64,000 nt of DNA from Prorocentrum cordatum (GCA_963575745.1 CAUYUJ010007458.1:428686-492685); one strand, 5' to 3'; counted from the first letter of the stretch, positions 10,829 through 22,696 are shown. Notes: generated from the sequence alone by a model not told the origin. A program made the numbers and translations.

Positions 10829-11170
10829 GTGTGGGCGTGTGGGGTGTGGGGGTGTGGGGTGTCGGGTGTCGGGGGTTGGGTGGTTGGGTTGTTGGGTTGT
10901 TGGGTGTAGGGTGTAGGGTGTAGGGCGTCGGGTTGTCGGGTTGTCGGTTGTCGGTTGTCGGTTGTCGGTTGTCGGGCGTCGGGGGGCGGGTAGGATGCGC
11001 GGGGCATTGGGCAGGGGGCAGGGGGCAGGGGAGTCACGGGTCACGGCGCAGGGGGCAGGGGGCAGGGGGCAGGGGGCAGGGGGCAAGGGGCAGGGGGCAG
11101 GGGGCAGGGGGCAGGGTGCACGGGACAGGGGGACATCCGAAGCTTATTTCGCCCGAGTCCTTGAGTCCCT
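10829..11170. repeat. G-rich repeats incl. GGTTGTC and CAGGGGG arrays
   Basis: GTGTGGG repeats, then a GGTTGTC heptamer array at about 10930-10975, then a CAGGGGG array at about 11047-11127. Probably intronic. The last array has many closely spaced runs of five G, a classic G-quadruplex layout on the plus strand. Confidence 0.75.
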
Positions 11171-12554
11171 GAGCCCCCCGTTGCCGAACTCACCTCTCGC
11201 CTCTCGCTTGGCACCTGGCTACTGGCGACCTGGCTTTGCTCAACAGGCGGCTAACTGGCTAACTCGCCCAGCCCAGACCCCAACCCCCAAGCTTGCCAGT
11301 TCATACTCACGTGGCCGCGTCGCCCAACGCCCGACGCCCGACGCCCAGCGCCCGACCTCTCGCCCGTCGGCTGACGGCTCAAGCAGCCGCGTCTCCAAGC
11401 TAACCCAATATTTCTCACCGTGCGACTCGCCGCTCGCCAGCTAGCCCCGTCGAGAGGTGCCCGGTGCCCAGGCCCCGGTTCGGGTGAAGCGGAGTGGATT
11501 AAACGCGATCGTGATTTGTGTCCCTATCTTGCCATGTGTTCTCCTCCTCCTCCTCCGCCTCTTGCCTTCCTCGGTCCTCGGACTGAGCGAGGACCCCCCT
11601 ATCGGCGGTGCTGGCGGCGTTCCTGCCGCGCCGCTGGGGCCAGCGGCGCCTGCGCCGCCGCCCGCGCCGCCCGCGCCAGCACCTGCGCCGGCTGGCGACG
11701 CCGGCGGGGCGGGGAGGGGGGGGGAGTTGGAGGACAGAAGTCGGGGAGAGGCTGGAGAGACAGAGATGTAGGTGGAGAGGGCAGGTGGCGGTGGCGCCGC
11801 AGCTCCAGCTCTAGCCGCTGCAGCTGGCGGCGGCCCTCCTGGCGGCGGCGGCGGGGGGGGCGCCGCAGCAGGGATGAACCTGAAGCGTGGCAGGCCCAGC
11901 TGACCGAAAGCTCAGGGCGCAGTTCTCGAGGGGGCAGGGCAGGGGGCAGGGCTCAGAGGCTGGAGGCTGGAGGCTGGAGGGAGGTTGCGAGAAGTGCGAA
12001 TTGATAATGTGTGCGTGCGCCGCGGCGATGGCGATGATGGCGACGACGACGATTACAATGATGCCTGCGATGACGATCACCATGCGATGATGATAGCGTT
12101 GATGGCGAGAATACTAGTGGCGAGGCTGGTAATCATCGCGGGGTTGATGAGGCTGGATGCTGGCGATGGTGACGACGGCGACCATAGCTATAACGATGGT
12201 GATGATGACGACAACGAGCATGGCGATGACGACGGCAATGATCGATGACGGCGACGACGACGGGCTACATATATATATATATATATACATATATATGTGG
12301 CGGTGGTGGTGACGAGGGGCGAGGGGCAAGGGGTGAGGGTGATGGGGGATGTGCAGGTGCTTAGAGCTAGGATATGGAAATGACGGGTAAAGGGATCGGG
12401 CGCTAGATATTTGGATTTCTCGTTGAGTCGCGGGTCGCGGGGGGGTGGCCCGGGGCCCCAGTGCGCCGTGGGGGGGCCCTGGGCTCTCTTGACCGCCTCC
12501 GAGCCGCATGGCCGACCCGCCCCCCGCCCCCCGCCCCGTCGAGGCGCTTCCCAG
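11171..12554 (+). other. Intronic or intergenic; one possible Ala/Pro-rich exon
   Basis: GC-rich sequence. At about 11590-11704, after CGGACTGAG, an open stretch reads EDPPIGGAGGVPAAPLGPAA and continues as Ala/Pro repeats; it could be a linker exon but has no independent support. From 12010 to 12250 there are GATGA/GACGA triplet repeats, and (TA)n at 12271-12297. No other gene was seen. Confidence 0.35.
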
Positions 12555-12935
12555 TTGTCGGGCAGCCAACAGGTGGGGGGTGTTCCGCTTAACGCCCCGA
12601 CCAGAGCTAGGGGAATATGGAGCCTATCAGATTGCGTGCCCGTTCCATCGTCTGAGCGAGGTCACGAACTGTAAGAAACACGTGCCTATCTTGGGCCCGA
12701 AGAAGAGACATGCGAAACTAGCGCTGAGACGGGCGTGCTACTGGGCTTCGAAAGCTCAAGAATTCACGCGTCAGCGCAACCACCGGAGATGGTTGCCTTC
12801 TGTGGAGGAGGTACCTTCGAAGGATGCGATCAAGGCGCTGCGGATCGACGCCCTGCCCTTCGTCGGCGTTGCCCCCACCGATGCCGAGTTGGACGCAGAG
12901 CAGGGCGGCGTCCCCGAGGCCCGCTTGCTAGCCTT
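12555..12935 (+). CDS. Exon with CPFH...CKK putative zinc-binding block
   Basis: Starts near 12555 after GCGCTTCCCAG. It encodes RWGVFRLTPR, GEYGAYQIACPFHRLSEVTN followed by CKKHVPILGPKKRHAKLALR, RACYWASKAQEFTRQRNHRR, and an acidic Asp/Glu stretch (PTDAELDAEQ). The spacing C-P-F-H ... C-K-K followed by a basic region and Trp suggests a small metal-binding domain. I recall this block near the C-terminus of the same lineage-specific family as the upstream exons. The phase does not match the simplest donor at 10828, so an intervening exon or different sites are needed. The 3' end is uncertain; the open frame runs to TGA at 12994. Confidence 0.55.
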
Positions 12936-14074
12936 TGCTTCCTGCCCTCCGTCTGCCGTCTGTCTTGCCAGATTCGGGGCCCTAATAAGTCCTTGAATAT
13001 TGAATGTTTCTACTTCCAGCTTCCAGGGTGGAGGGCGGGCGGCGGGTGGAGTTGGGAGTGGGGGACGGGGGGCGGGTGGAGTTGGGGAGGAGGCGCGACG
13101 AGTGCGCAGGCCGCGGGTGCGAAAGCGGGGTAGAGGGCCGGGCGCCGGGCACCGGGCACTGGACACAACTGACTCCTGACTCTGGGCTCCGGGCTCCGGG
13201 CTCCGGGCTCCGGGCGCCATCCAAGGGCCGAGGGCCGAGGGCCGAGGGGCCGAGGGGGGGAGGCGGGAGGGGGGATGTTATAACCTCTAACTTTCCACCT
13301 TCTACCCTCCTCCCTCCCCCCTCCCCCCTCCTGTTCCCTGTTCCCCATTTCTCTTCTTCGGGAATCACGATTCGACAGAATCAAAGGATCTACGAGCATC
13401 CCCTTGCCCCTTGCCCCTTGCTCTGGAGATCAGCGCTCGGCGCTCAGTCCTCGGCGCTCAGTCCATGACGTACATGATGGCGAAGCCCTCCTCCTCTATG
13501 CCCCTCCTCCTCATCGTCCTCCTCCTCCTTCCCCCGTCACCCTCATCGTCCTCCTCCTGCTCGTCCCCCCCCTCCTCATGCTCCTCATCACCCTTCCCAT
13601 TCCTCCTCCCTCCTCCCCCCCGCCGCCGTCCAGGGGGGCCACCGTGCGGGAGTGCGTCTTGTGAGCTATGACGACGACGGTGATGATGATGCTCATGAGG
13701 ATGATGATGCTGATGCGATGATGATGATGATGGTGGTGGTCATACTGATGGTGAAGGCGATGACGGTGCTAATTATGCTGATCTTGACGATGATGATCAC
13801 GAGTATGGCCATGATGCTGATGCTGCTGGTGATGATAATGATGATGGCCCTGCCCAGAACTCGCACATCCAACCCCTAACCGCGCTTCAGTTCCCGGCGA
13901 GCATATGTTTTCCATCGCCCCCCGATAGCGGGTACCATACCAGAATGCTACGCCCGACCGCCCATCGAGATATCTCGAGGCAGATGCAATCGCGCGCGGC
14001 AATGGTAAACAATCGAGGCAAACGGGGGGGGGCGAGCCACGTCAGAACAAGATCACTATACTCACAGTGGCCAT
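12936..14074. other. No supported gene
   Basis: GC-rich sequence with GGGCTCCG repeats near 13185-13215, a CT-rich tract at 13270-13640 and a GATGATG tract at 13675-13850. Open frames on both strands are low complexity. Confidence 0.4.
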
Positions 14075-14344
14075 TCACGAGCTGGGCTTGGCAAGGAGAG
14101 CCTCGACCTCGGCGACGGGCCGCAATCCTGGCCCTGGATTCCATTCCCACTCCCACTCCTCCTCGAACGTAGCACCAGCACGCTTTACACCAGTGCAGCG
14201 CCAGATGACGGGGTACTTTGTCCCATCGGGCAAGTTGTAGAGGTCGGGGTAGCTCGCGGGCCACCACTTCTTGAAACGCTTGTTCGACTCGGAATAGCGC
14301 CGCCCCTGCGACGAATCGCCGCCTGAAAGGCTGCTTGCCACCAT
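14075..14344 (-). CDS. Small intronless gene, 89 aa, unknown function
   Basis: ATG at 14342-14344 on the minus strand, TGA at 14075-14077. The protein begins MVASSLSGGDSSQGRRY, then NKRFKKWWPASYPDLYNLPD and GTKYPVIWRCTGVKRAG, and an aromatic/acidic stretch EEEWEWEWNPGPGLRPVAEV before the end. Its rich aromatic content and lack of simple repeats make it a credible small protein. A spliced-leader-like remnant lies 58 nt upstream (14403-14424, minus), which supports both the strand and the start. I do not recognise the family. Overlapping open frames in the other two phases extend further but lack an ATG. Confidence 0.5.
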   Translation of the reverse strand: MVASSLSGGDSSQGRRYSESNKRFKKWWPASYPDLYNLPDGTKYPVIWRCTGVKRAGATFEEEWEWEWNPGPGLRPVAEVEALLAKPSS

Positions 14345-14402
14345 TCCGACGGATCAGGATAGAAGCTATGCTCCAATGTCGGGGCGGGAGGGTGGGCAAC
14401 TG

Positions 14403-14424
14403 CTTCAGGCGAGATGGCTACGCG
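14403..14424 (-). other. Possible relic spliced leader (16/21)
   Basis: On the minus strand the sequence GCGTAGCCATCTCGCCTGAA, followed by G, matches the dinoflagellate leader CCGTAGCCATTTTGGCTCAA plus G at 16 of 21 positions with no gaps. It sits 58 nt 5' of the ATG of the small minus-strand gene and is in sense orientation. Confidence 0.45.
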
Positions 14425-14779
14425 GCCGCCAAGGGATGGGAAGAACAAGTACACGCAAGGGGGATAAGTGTGAAGATACCGACAATGTGGTGACGTTGCT
14501 GACGATGAGGATGGTGACGGTGACGACGGTGGCGAGTTGGATGATGGAGGGGAGGGCGCGCGTGCCGCGGGCGCTGGTCGGTCGAGGGTCGAGCTGGGCG
14601 CCCAATCTGGGCGTCGGGCTGGGCGTCGGGCGCCCTCGGGCGTTCGCCTCCGTGACAAAGAGGGGGGAGGAGGAGGGGGGGGGGGGCGAGAAGGAGGAGG
14701 AGGAGGAGGAGGAGGAGGAGGTGCTTGCCGAGAGGCGGCTGGGTCGGCCCGCGGCGGCGGGCGGAAGGCCCGCTAGCCC

Positions 14780-15040
14780 CCCCGGCCCCCGCCCCAGCGC
14801 GTGCACCACGGAGCCCACGGGGCCAGGAACCGCGCTGCATGCGCCGTGGCGGGGGGGGGAGAGCCAGTCGGACCCGGCAAAGCGGCCGAGCGGCCCGTGC
14901 TCACGCGCACGAAGCCTGCCGCCTGCCAGGGCGTGGAACTCCACGCACAGCACGCCCAGCGGCAGCGGGGCGCGGCCGACCTCCAGGTGGCCCAGCGAGC
15001 CCAGGTGGCCACTGAAGAAGAGGGCCGCGCCGACCCACAC
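14780..15040 (-). CDS. Possible exon, minus strand, unknown
   Basis: An open minus-strand segment reading VWVGAALFFSGHLGSLGHLE, VGRAPLPLGVLCVEFHALAG and ARE-HGPLGRFAGSDW has non-repetitive composition. It lies between CAC/GTG-type boundaries, but I cannot fix splice sites. The plus strand here is also open but encodes Ala/Gln/Arg-rich sequence that looks less natural. No recognised domain. Confidence 0.25.
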
Positions 15041-15615
15041 GGTGAGCCTTCGGGCCCCGAGCTTTCGGGCCGTTGTCGACCGTCGATCTGAGGCTAACGG
15101 GCTGACGGACGCCCCCCCTGACTCTTCCGGAAAGGCTTGGCAGGCCGGCAGAGAGCGGGGATTGGAGGTCTTGGATTGCGAGGTCGGACTTGGGATATGG
15201 GCTACGGGCTATCAGAGGGCATAGCGGTTAGGCTAGGGGCTAGATTTGGCATTAGGTGGTAAGTGGCCGCAGGCCGCAGGCGTCCAAGACGGCCCAAGGC
15301 CCAAGATGGCATCCAATATAGCATTCAATATTGCATATGGCATCCAAGCTGGCATCCAAGACGGCATCCAGGATGGCCCAAGATGGCACCTGCCTACCAG
15401 CAAGAATGCCCAAGATGGCATCCAGGACGGCCGTCGGCCGTGGGCCGTGGGGCCCTGGAACCTTCGAAACCGATGTGGCCCGTGGCCCTGAGCCCCTAGC
15501 CCCTGAGCCCCTGAGCCCTGAGCCCCTGAGCCCTGAGCGCTGCAAGGGGGTGGGGGGTGGAGGGTGGGGGGTGGAGGGGTGAGGGGTGGAGGGTGGAGGG
15601 TTGGACGTTGGGCCG
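15041..15615. repeat. Degenerate tandem words, no gene
   Basis: At 15300-15430 a degenerate repeat of AAGATGGCATCCA-type words; at 15485-15540 repeats of CCCTGAGCCC; at 15545-15600 GGGTGGAGGGT repeats. No coding segment is supported. Confidence 0.55.
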
Positions 15616-15637
15616 TCCGTAGCTATTTCGAAGGTTC
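15616..15637 (+). other. Possible relic spliced leader, decayed
   Basis: TCCGTAGCTATTTCG matches the first 15 nt of the dinoflagellate leader at 13 positions. With a short deletion the match extends to a terminal AAG at 15631-15633. It lies about 147 nt upstream of the ATG at 15778 and in the same orientation. Confidence 0.4.
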
Positions 15638-15777
15638 GGAGCCGATAAGGCGACTCAGCACTCAGCACTCAGCACTCAGCACTACGCACCCTGCGCCCAA
15701 CGCCCTGCGCCCCGCCCGTCTCCGCGCTTTGCGCTTCGCGGCCCAGGGCGCCTGGGCTTCGCTCGGCTACGCCCGCC

Positions 15778-16602
15778 ATGACTACGACCCCCCCGCGCGG
15801 CGCCGCCGCCAGCGCCAGCGCGCGCGCCGCCGGCGCCAGCGCCAGCGCCAACGCCTCGGCCTTGGCCAAGCCCAACGCCGCCAAGGACAAGAGGAACGAC
15901 GAGGTCAAGATCGACACGGGCCGCTCCTGGGACTCCAGCCCCCAGCTGCGCGAGGGCTACTGCACGATGCGCGCGTGCGTGCCGCAGGCGAAGACGTGGG
16001 TCAAGATCGACGTGCCGAAGCCCACGACCGTTGGCTTCTCGGCCACGGCGGCGGCCAAGGTGCGCGGCCAGGAGCGCCGCGTGGACGTCGCAACCATCCG
16101 CGCGGAGCTTACGGACAGGCTCAGCATGTTCCGCGGCAAGGACTCGATGATTTACAAGTGTTCGGCGGAGACGGCGCGCGGGAACGCGTTAGGAGATGAA
16201 GACGACGTGTACTACCTCACCTGGCTCATCGCTTACACGGAGGACGCCGAGGACCTTCCCAGGGACTGCGACGGCGGCGACGGCGGCGCCGCGCCTTGGC
16301 GGCCCATCGACCATCGCATCACGTGGAGCTACGAGGTGCCGAAGGACACGGCGAACTTGATCCAGGTGCTGGTCTGCATCGAGCCGCTCAACCACTGGAC
16401 GCCTGTCTTCGTGGCTGATTACGGGGCCATCAGCATGGGGCGCATGCGCGCCGTCGTGGAGGACCTGAAGCAGATCTTGGCGAGCGGCTTCGACACGATC
16501 ACGGTGGACGTGAACGACCCCAAGAAGCTGAACTTGAAAGTGGCGGCGGGCATGATCGAGGTGAAGCAATGCAAAGCGACGACGACGACGACGACACGAC
16601 GA

Positions 16603-16670
<68 letters not shown>

Positions 16671-16863
16671 GGACGACGGACGACGACGACACGACGACGA
16701 CGACGACAAGGCTAGCTACCCGGACGGGGACGAGATGGCGAACAATCAGATGATCTACGATGGGAGGTGGTACTACGTCACGTGCAACGGGGCGCTGGAG
16801 AGGCTGCATGCTCTGGACGAGACTGCACAGAAGATGCAGAGTGTATGTGATGATTTGAATTAG
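15778..16863 (+). CDS. Hypothetical protein, 361 aa, with internal Arg/Thr repeat
   Basis: ATG at 15778 in a good context (GCCCGCCATGA), TAG at 16861. The N-terminus is Ala/Ser-rich (about residues 5-35). Then comes a compact domain: VKIDTGRSWDSSPQLREGYC, KTWVKIDVPKPTTVGFSATA, VDVATIRAELTDRLSMFRGK, DVYYLTWLIAYTEDAEDLPR, ITWSYEVPKDTANLIQVLVC and WTPVFVADYGAISMGRMRAV. A 150-nt ACG/CGA repeat (16561-16710) adds a Thr/Arg/Asp stretch before the last 50 residues (NNQMIYDGRWYYVTCNGALE). The repeat has GT and AG ends and is a multiple of three, so it may be an intron. Apart from that the gene is uninterrupted. No family recognised. Confidence 0.65.
16561..16710 (+). repeat. (ACG)n insert, frame-neutral, GT...AG bounded
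   Basis: 150 nt starting GTGAAGCAATG and ending GACGACAAG, made almost wholly of ACG/CGA triplets. In frame it encodes Thr, Arg and Asp runs. It could be a translated microsatellite or a small intron. Confidence 0.6.
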
Positions 16864-18047
16864 GGACACTTTGCACTTGTTGCAATGTGCAATGTGCGGG
16901 AGTCGGGAGTTGCTGCGCAGTGTGAAGGCGGCTGGGCTTTCGGACTTTCGGAGGCCACGAGGTCTCCGCGGGTCCGCGGGTGGGAAACCGAGTGATTATA
17001 TAGGTGCAAGGGCCCGCCTAGTGAGCTTATCGCTGGCACTTCATCCCGAGTTTTTTGTTGCCACAGCAGCGCGACTGCAACTAGGCTTTCGATTCCGCGA
17101 GGCCTCCGCGGTGGAAGATCGAGCGGTTATACAGGTGCACGGACCCGCCTAGTTAGCTGATCGCTGTTCGTCGGCAGCAAGCACGCAATAACTACAAGCG
17201 CAGGTACTGCGCTCGAACGCTGAGGGAGTGAAAACAACGAACACACTTGCAATTCAGGAGACGCCGATGTAGCGTCATACCGCCCCCTCTATACATCTTA
17301 GGGCTCCTCGTCGCTCCTCGTTCTCCGTCGCAGCGCCCCCGGCCCGTCGCCGCAGCGGGACTCGGCGAGGAGCGAGGAGACTGAATCAGGAGGTCGGCAA
17401 GGAGGCGGGAGGCGGAGGGCGGGGAAAAGGACAAGGCGCAAAAGAGCGAGAAACGAACGAACGAACGAGCGGTCTGCTGAACGGCCTCACGGGCCGGGCC
17501 CTTGCAAGCGGAGGGGCAGGGAGGAGGATGGGGGAGGGGGCGGGGGGGGAGGATGGGGGGGGGGGAAAGAGGAGGGCTCCTCACATGGCAGACCGCCACT
17601 TGCAGGAGCGGGGAAGGATTGGAAAACTATGACTCTCGACGAGTACAAAGAAGCCCCAGGCCCCAGTAGGCCCAGGCAGCCCCAGCCACCCAATATGCTC
17701 CAGGAGCTGCCCTGCCTTCCCCCGCCGCGGCGACGGCAACGGCGACCAAGACCGGAGGTCGCATAATCTCGAGCGCTCAAGGTGGCAAAACAGTGCAAAG
17801 CATTTGGGGATGCACCCTCCAGACGTCTGCTCTGCCTCTTGCCCCTTTGCCTCCCTCCTCCCCCCCTCCTCCCTCATCCCTCATCCCTCCTCTCTCCATC
17901 CCTCCTCCCTCCTCCCTCCTCTCTACATCCCTCCTCTCTCCATCCCTCCTCTCTCCCTCCCTCGTCCCTCATCCCTCATCCCTCCTCTCTCCCTCTCTCC
18001 ATCCCTCCCCCTCCTCCCTCTTCCCTCATCCCCCCCCCCTCCGCCCC
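16864..18047. other. No confident gene; direct repeat and CT tract
   Basis: Two related stretches, about 16935-17045 and 17080-17170, share TTTCGGACTTTCGG/TTTCGATTCCG, GAGG-CCTCCGCGG, a GATTATATAGGTGCA/GGTTATACAGGTGCA word and GACCCGCCTAGT, followed by ATCGCTG, so they are a local duplication. A short Pro/Arg-rich frame starts at 17628. From 17860 to 18035 there is a CTCCCTCATCC pyrimidine tract. Confidence 0.5.
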
Positions 18048-18174
18048 CATCGTCGCCGCCCCATGCCGCGCCCCCCCCGCCGAGGGCCCAGGCGGCGACG
18101 TCACCAGCGACCAGGGCGCCGAGACCGGATCATCCTCGAGCAGCTCCTCGTCGGAGTCGTCGGGCTCGGACTAG
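18048..18174 (+). CDS. Possible terminal exon with Ser/acidic tail
   Basis: The open frame ends AEGPGGDVTSDQGAETG, then eight Ser, ESSGSD and TAG at 18172-18174. It follows a pyrimidine tract and a CCCAG (near 18092) that could be the acceptor. A Ser-run plus acidic tail is a common C-terminus in the lineage-specific proteins I associate with the 3.4-12.9 kb gene, but no splice link can be shown. Confidence 0.3.
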
Positions 18175-18482
18175 GCAGCTGCCCGGCGGCCAGCGACGGG
18201 GGAGTGAGGAATGAAGGGATGCGTGGGAGAGGGGCGGGGGGAGGGGGCGGGGATAGGGGATAGGGGGAGGGGGGAGGGGAGAGGGCATGGGCAGCATCGT
18301 CACGAGCAGGGGGCAGGAGGCGCGTCGGGGGGGCGGGGGGGTACTCGTCAATCCTCCTCTTCCCTCCTCCCTCTTGTTCCAGCGCCGCCTCCTCCTCCAC
18401 CCCCTCCTCCTGCGCCTCGCCCATCCTCTCCCTCCACCGTATCACCTGCATCGTCATCCTCTTCCTTCTCATCCTCCATGGG
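18175..18482. other. No gene seen; purine/pyrimidine-rich
   Basis: GGGGAGGGGGCGGGGATAGG-type sequence, then CCTCCTCC-rich sequence. Nothing supportable as a gene. Confidence 0.4.
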
Positions 18483-19626
18483 CCTCCTGGGGCCTCTGTC
18501 GGGCTCCATCGGCTTCCATCGGTTTCTATCGGCCCGGCTCCAGGCGCTCTCTGTCGGCCTCCGGTGGGTGGTGGGCTTCTGGCTGCTTCCTGACGGCCTC
18601 TGGCGGCCTCCATCGGCCTCTATCGGCCCCGTGGCGGCATCTCGTGGCCTCAGGTAGCTTCTCGGTGGCCTCTTTCGGCTGCTGGCGGCCTCCTGGCGGC
18701 CTCCTGTCGGCCTCTGTCGGCCTCTGGCGAGGTCCTGGCGGCCTCTTTCGGCCTCTGGTGAGATCCTGACGGCCTCCTTCGGCCTCCTGGCGGCCTCCCC
18801 CGGCCTCTGGCGAGGTCTTGGCGGCCTCCATCGGCCTCTGGCGAGGTCCTGGTGGCCTCTCTCGGCCTCTGGCGGCCTCCTGGCGGCCTCCTTCGGCCTC
18901 TGGCGAGGTCCTGGCGGCCCCCCTTGGCCTCCTGGCGGCCTCCCTTGGCCTCCTGGCGGCGTCTGGACCCCAAACTGAGGTCCCAGTCGGCCTCCTGAGT
19001 GCCAACTGGCCTCCCGACCCCAACGGGTGCCCGGAACCTTCCCGAATCGTCCCCGATGTCGGCCTCCGGTGCCCGAATCTGCCAGGTGGGGTGCCCGGAA
19101 CCTTCCCGAATCCGCCCCGATGTCGGCCTCCGGTTCCCGATTCAGGGTCCAGACCTCGGCCGGGGGTCCTGGAGGCCGCCTGGAGGCCGCCAGCGGCTGC
19201 CAGGAGGCCAGTTTGGGCTCTGGAGGCCGCCGGAGGCCGTCACGAGGTCGAAAGAGGCCGCCAGGACCTCGCCAGAGGCCGCCAGGAGGCCGCCAGAATC
19301 CGAGGGAGGCCACCAGGACCTCGCCAGGCCGAAAGATGCCGCCAGGACCTCGCCAGAGGCCGAGGGAGGCCACCAGGACCTCGCCAGAGGTCGATGGAGA
19401 CCGCCAAGACCTCGCCAGAGGCCGAGAAGAACCGAGAAGGAGGCCGCCAGGATGCCACCAGAAGCCGAGAGCGACCGCCAGGAAGCGGCCAGAGGCCAAA
19501 CAAAGCCGTTACAGGCCGCCACGGGGCCGGTAGAAACCGAAAGAGCCCGCCAGGAGGCCGCCAGACCGCCAGAGGCCGCCGTGGAGCCGACCGAAGCCCG
19601 AAGCCGATGGAGGCCGAAGGGCCGAA
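18483..19626. repeat. Large imperfect palindrome of a GGCCTCTGGCGAGGTCCTGG minisatellite
   Basis: The left arm (about 18483-18967) repeats GGCCTCTGGCGAGGTCCTGG / GGCCTCCTGGCGGCCTCC. The right arm (about 19165-19626) repeats the reverse complement, CCAGGACCTCGCCAGAGGCC / GGAGGCCGCCAGGAGG. The spacer (18968-19164) holds a 64-bp direct duplication: GTGCCCGGAACCTTCCCGAA begins at 19027 and again at 19091. Very long frames on both strands (over 330 codons) are by-products of the repeat. Confidence 0.85.
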
Positions 19627-20537
19627 GGAGATCCTCCTCCTCCTCCTCCTCGTCCTCCTCCTCCTCCTCCGCCTCCTCCTCCCGTTTCTCGACTCCGCCA
19701 GGCGCGAAGTGCCCGTGAGCATTGGGGCAGTGCGCGTGCACGCGCGCAGCGCGCCTCCCCTGCAGATAAGAGCGAGGGGCGGTTGCGGGGTTGACGCGCC
19801 CTCCGGGTGCGAGAGTGCGAGTGGCGGGGAGTGAGATGGGAGCATCGCCACCAGAAACCGAGCCCTTCGACCGGCCACGGGCCACGCGCGCGCACGGGGG
19901 GTATCATTCATTTCGGTGCATACATATGCACAACCGTGCGTGGCTCATATATGCATGGGAATACACATCTACACATTAACATGCATATACAATATACATG
20001 TGTACGCATGCGAACGTGCGCTGTTGTGTATATATGTTCGCACATCAGACACAAGTTGTCCACCCGACATCCGACATCCGAGGCCCTGGGCTCAAAGAAC
20101 AGGCAACAGGGCGCAGGGCGCCACAACTGCCTGCGCATGTCGGGGTCAGGCGAGGGCCGACGACCAATGGAGGCCTTCTGGGTGATGCGCGCCAACTGTC
20201 AACTCCCGATGTCATGCAACGGCGGGGGGGGGGAGTGAGCGGCATTTTGCATTTGTGCATTGGGCGAGCGGCGAGCGGAGGGCTGACTGCGGCATCGGCG
20301 ACGCAGGGCTCGTGGCTCGCGATTGGTGCAAACCCGAATTTGGTGATGCGTGTTTACCGTTGCATAATGCATGGTGCATGGCATGGGGGGCTCCGCTGGC
20401 CGCTGGTGGATATTCGAGAGAGTGGCATGCGTCGCGCGTAGCAGAGAGGGGCAGCCGAGCTTGGGGGCTGAGGGAAGGGAGGGCGAGATGCGAGAGGGGA
20501 GAAGGAGGGGGGGGAGGGGAGGCTGCGGGCGCGTCAG
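19627..20537. other. CTCC tract and alternating purine-pyrimidine AT-rich stretch
   Basis: (CTC)n at 19637-19680. At 19915-20050 there is an ATGCATATACA-type alternating purine/pyrimidine stretch rich in TATATG and GCATGCG words. No supported gene. Confidence 0.5.
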
Positions 20538-21280
20538 CCAGCTCGTCCAGATCCAGCCCAGTCAGCGGCTCATCCAGACCCCGCCCGGCAGAGATGGCTC
20601 CGCTAGTGGGGGCGACGCGGTGGTGACAGGCGAGCGAGTCAGGGGTCCCACTATCATTCCGCCGACGCCAACCAAATTCCTGCCAAACGGGACACGCACT
20701 ATCATTCCGCGGACGCCACCCGATTCCCTGCCAAACGGGACACTAACTCGTATCCCTTCGACGCCGCCAGAGTTCGTGGGGGATGGTGAGGTTACCGCAC
20801 GCTCGTTCCACGCCGAGAACGAAGACGATGCCTGGGCGGATCTCCAGGCGAGCCAACGTGAGATGTTGGCCCGAGACGAAGATCCCGATGGCGCGCTGCC
20901 CATCGACGAGGAGGGCTTCCCGATAATTCCTGATGGCCGCATGGAGGAGATGACGCAGCCGGCGCCCATGCTTCCACTGGAGCAAGCTCAGAAGAACTTG
21001 GTCTTTGGGGCGGGGAGCGGGGAGCCTAGTCTCGCCTGGAGTCCAGGAGGCCAGGAGGGAGCTAGGGAGCTAGGGAGTTCGGAAGCTAGGATTAAGAGTC
21101 AGCTAGCGAGTGACCGACGACCGACGAAGCTATTGAGGCAACCTGGAACGCGGGATCACGTGATCACCGCGTTTGCGGGGACGGGCTTCTGGCTTGGGGC
21201 TCGGGGGGCCGGCGAGGTCATCACCGTCGACAACGATGAGAGCGCGCCGCCGCCGATCGCGCCCCCGTCGTGTGAGGAGG
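20538..21280 (+). CDS. Two exons upstream of the methyltransferase gene
   Basis: Exon 20538-21000 (acceptor GCGCGTCAG, donor TTG|GTCTTTGG) encodes a Pro-rich part with three near-repeats (TIIPPTPTKFLPNGTR, TIIPRTPPDSLPNGTL, TRIPSTPPEF) and an acidic part (NEDDAWADLQASQREMLARD, EDPDGALPIDEEGFPIIPDG). Exon 21217-21280 (acceptor GGCGAG) joins in phase 0 and encodes VITVDNDESAPPPIAPPSCE. If the methyltransferase exon at 22713/22772 is joined through the TTGGCTTAG acceptor at 22712, the phase also fits. So these may be N-terminal exons of the same gene, or a separate gene if the ATG at 22772 is the true start. Confidence 0.45.

Positions 21281-22696
<1,416 letters not shown>

Noticed and set aside
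18348-19834. 383- and 338-codon frames on opposite strands
   Set aside because: Both are read from the inverted minisatellite; the repeat length and composition keep several phases open.
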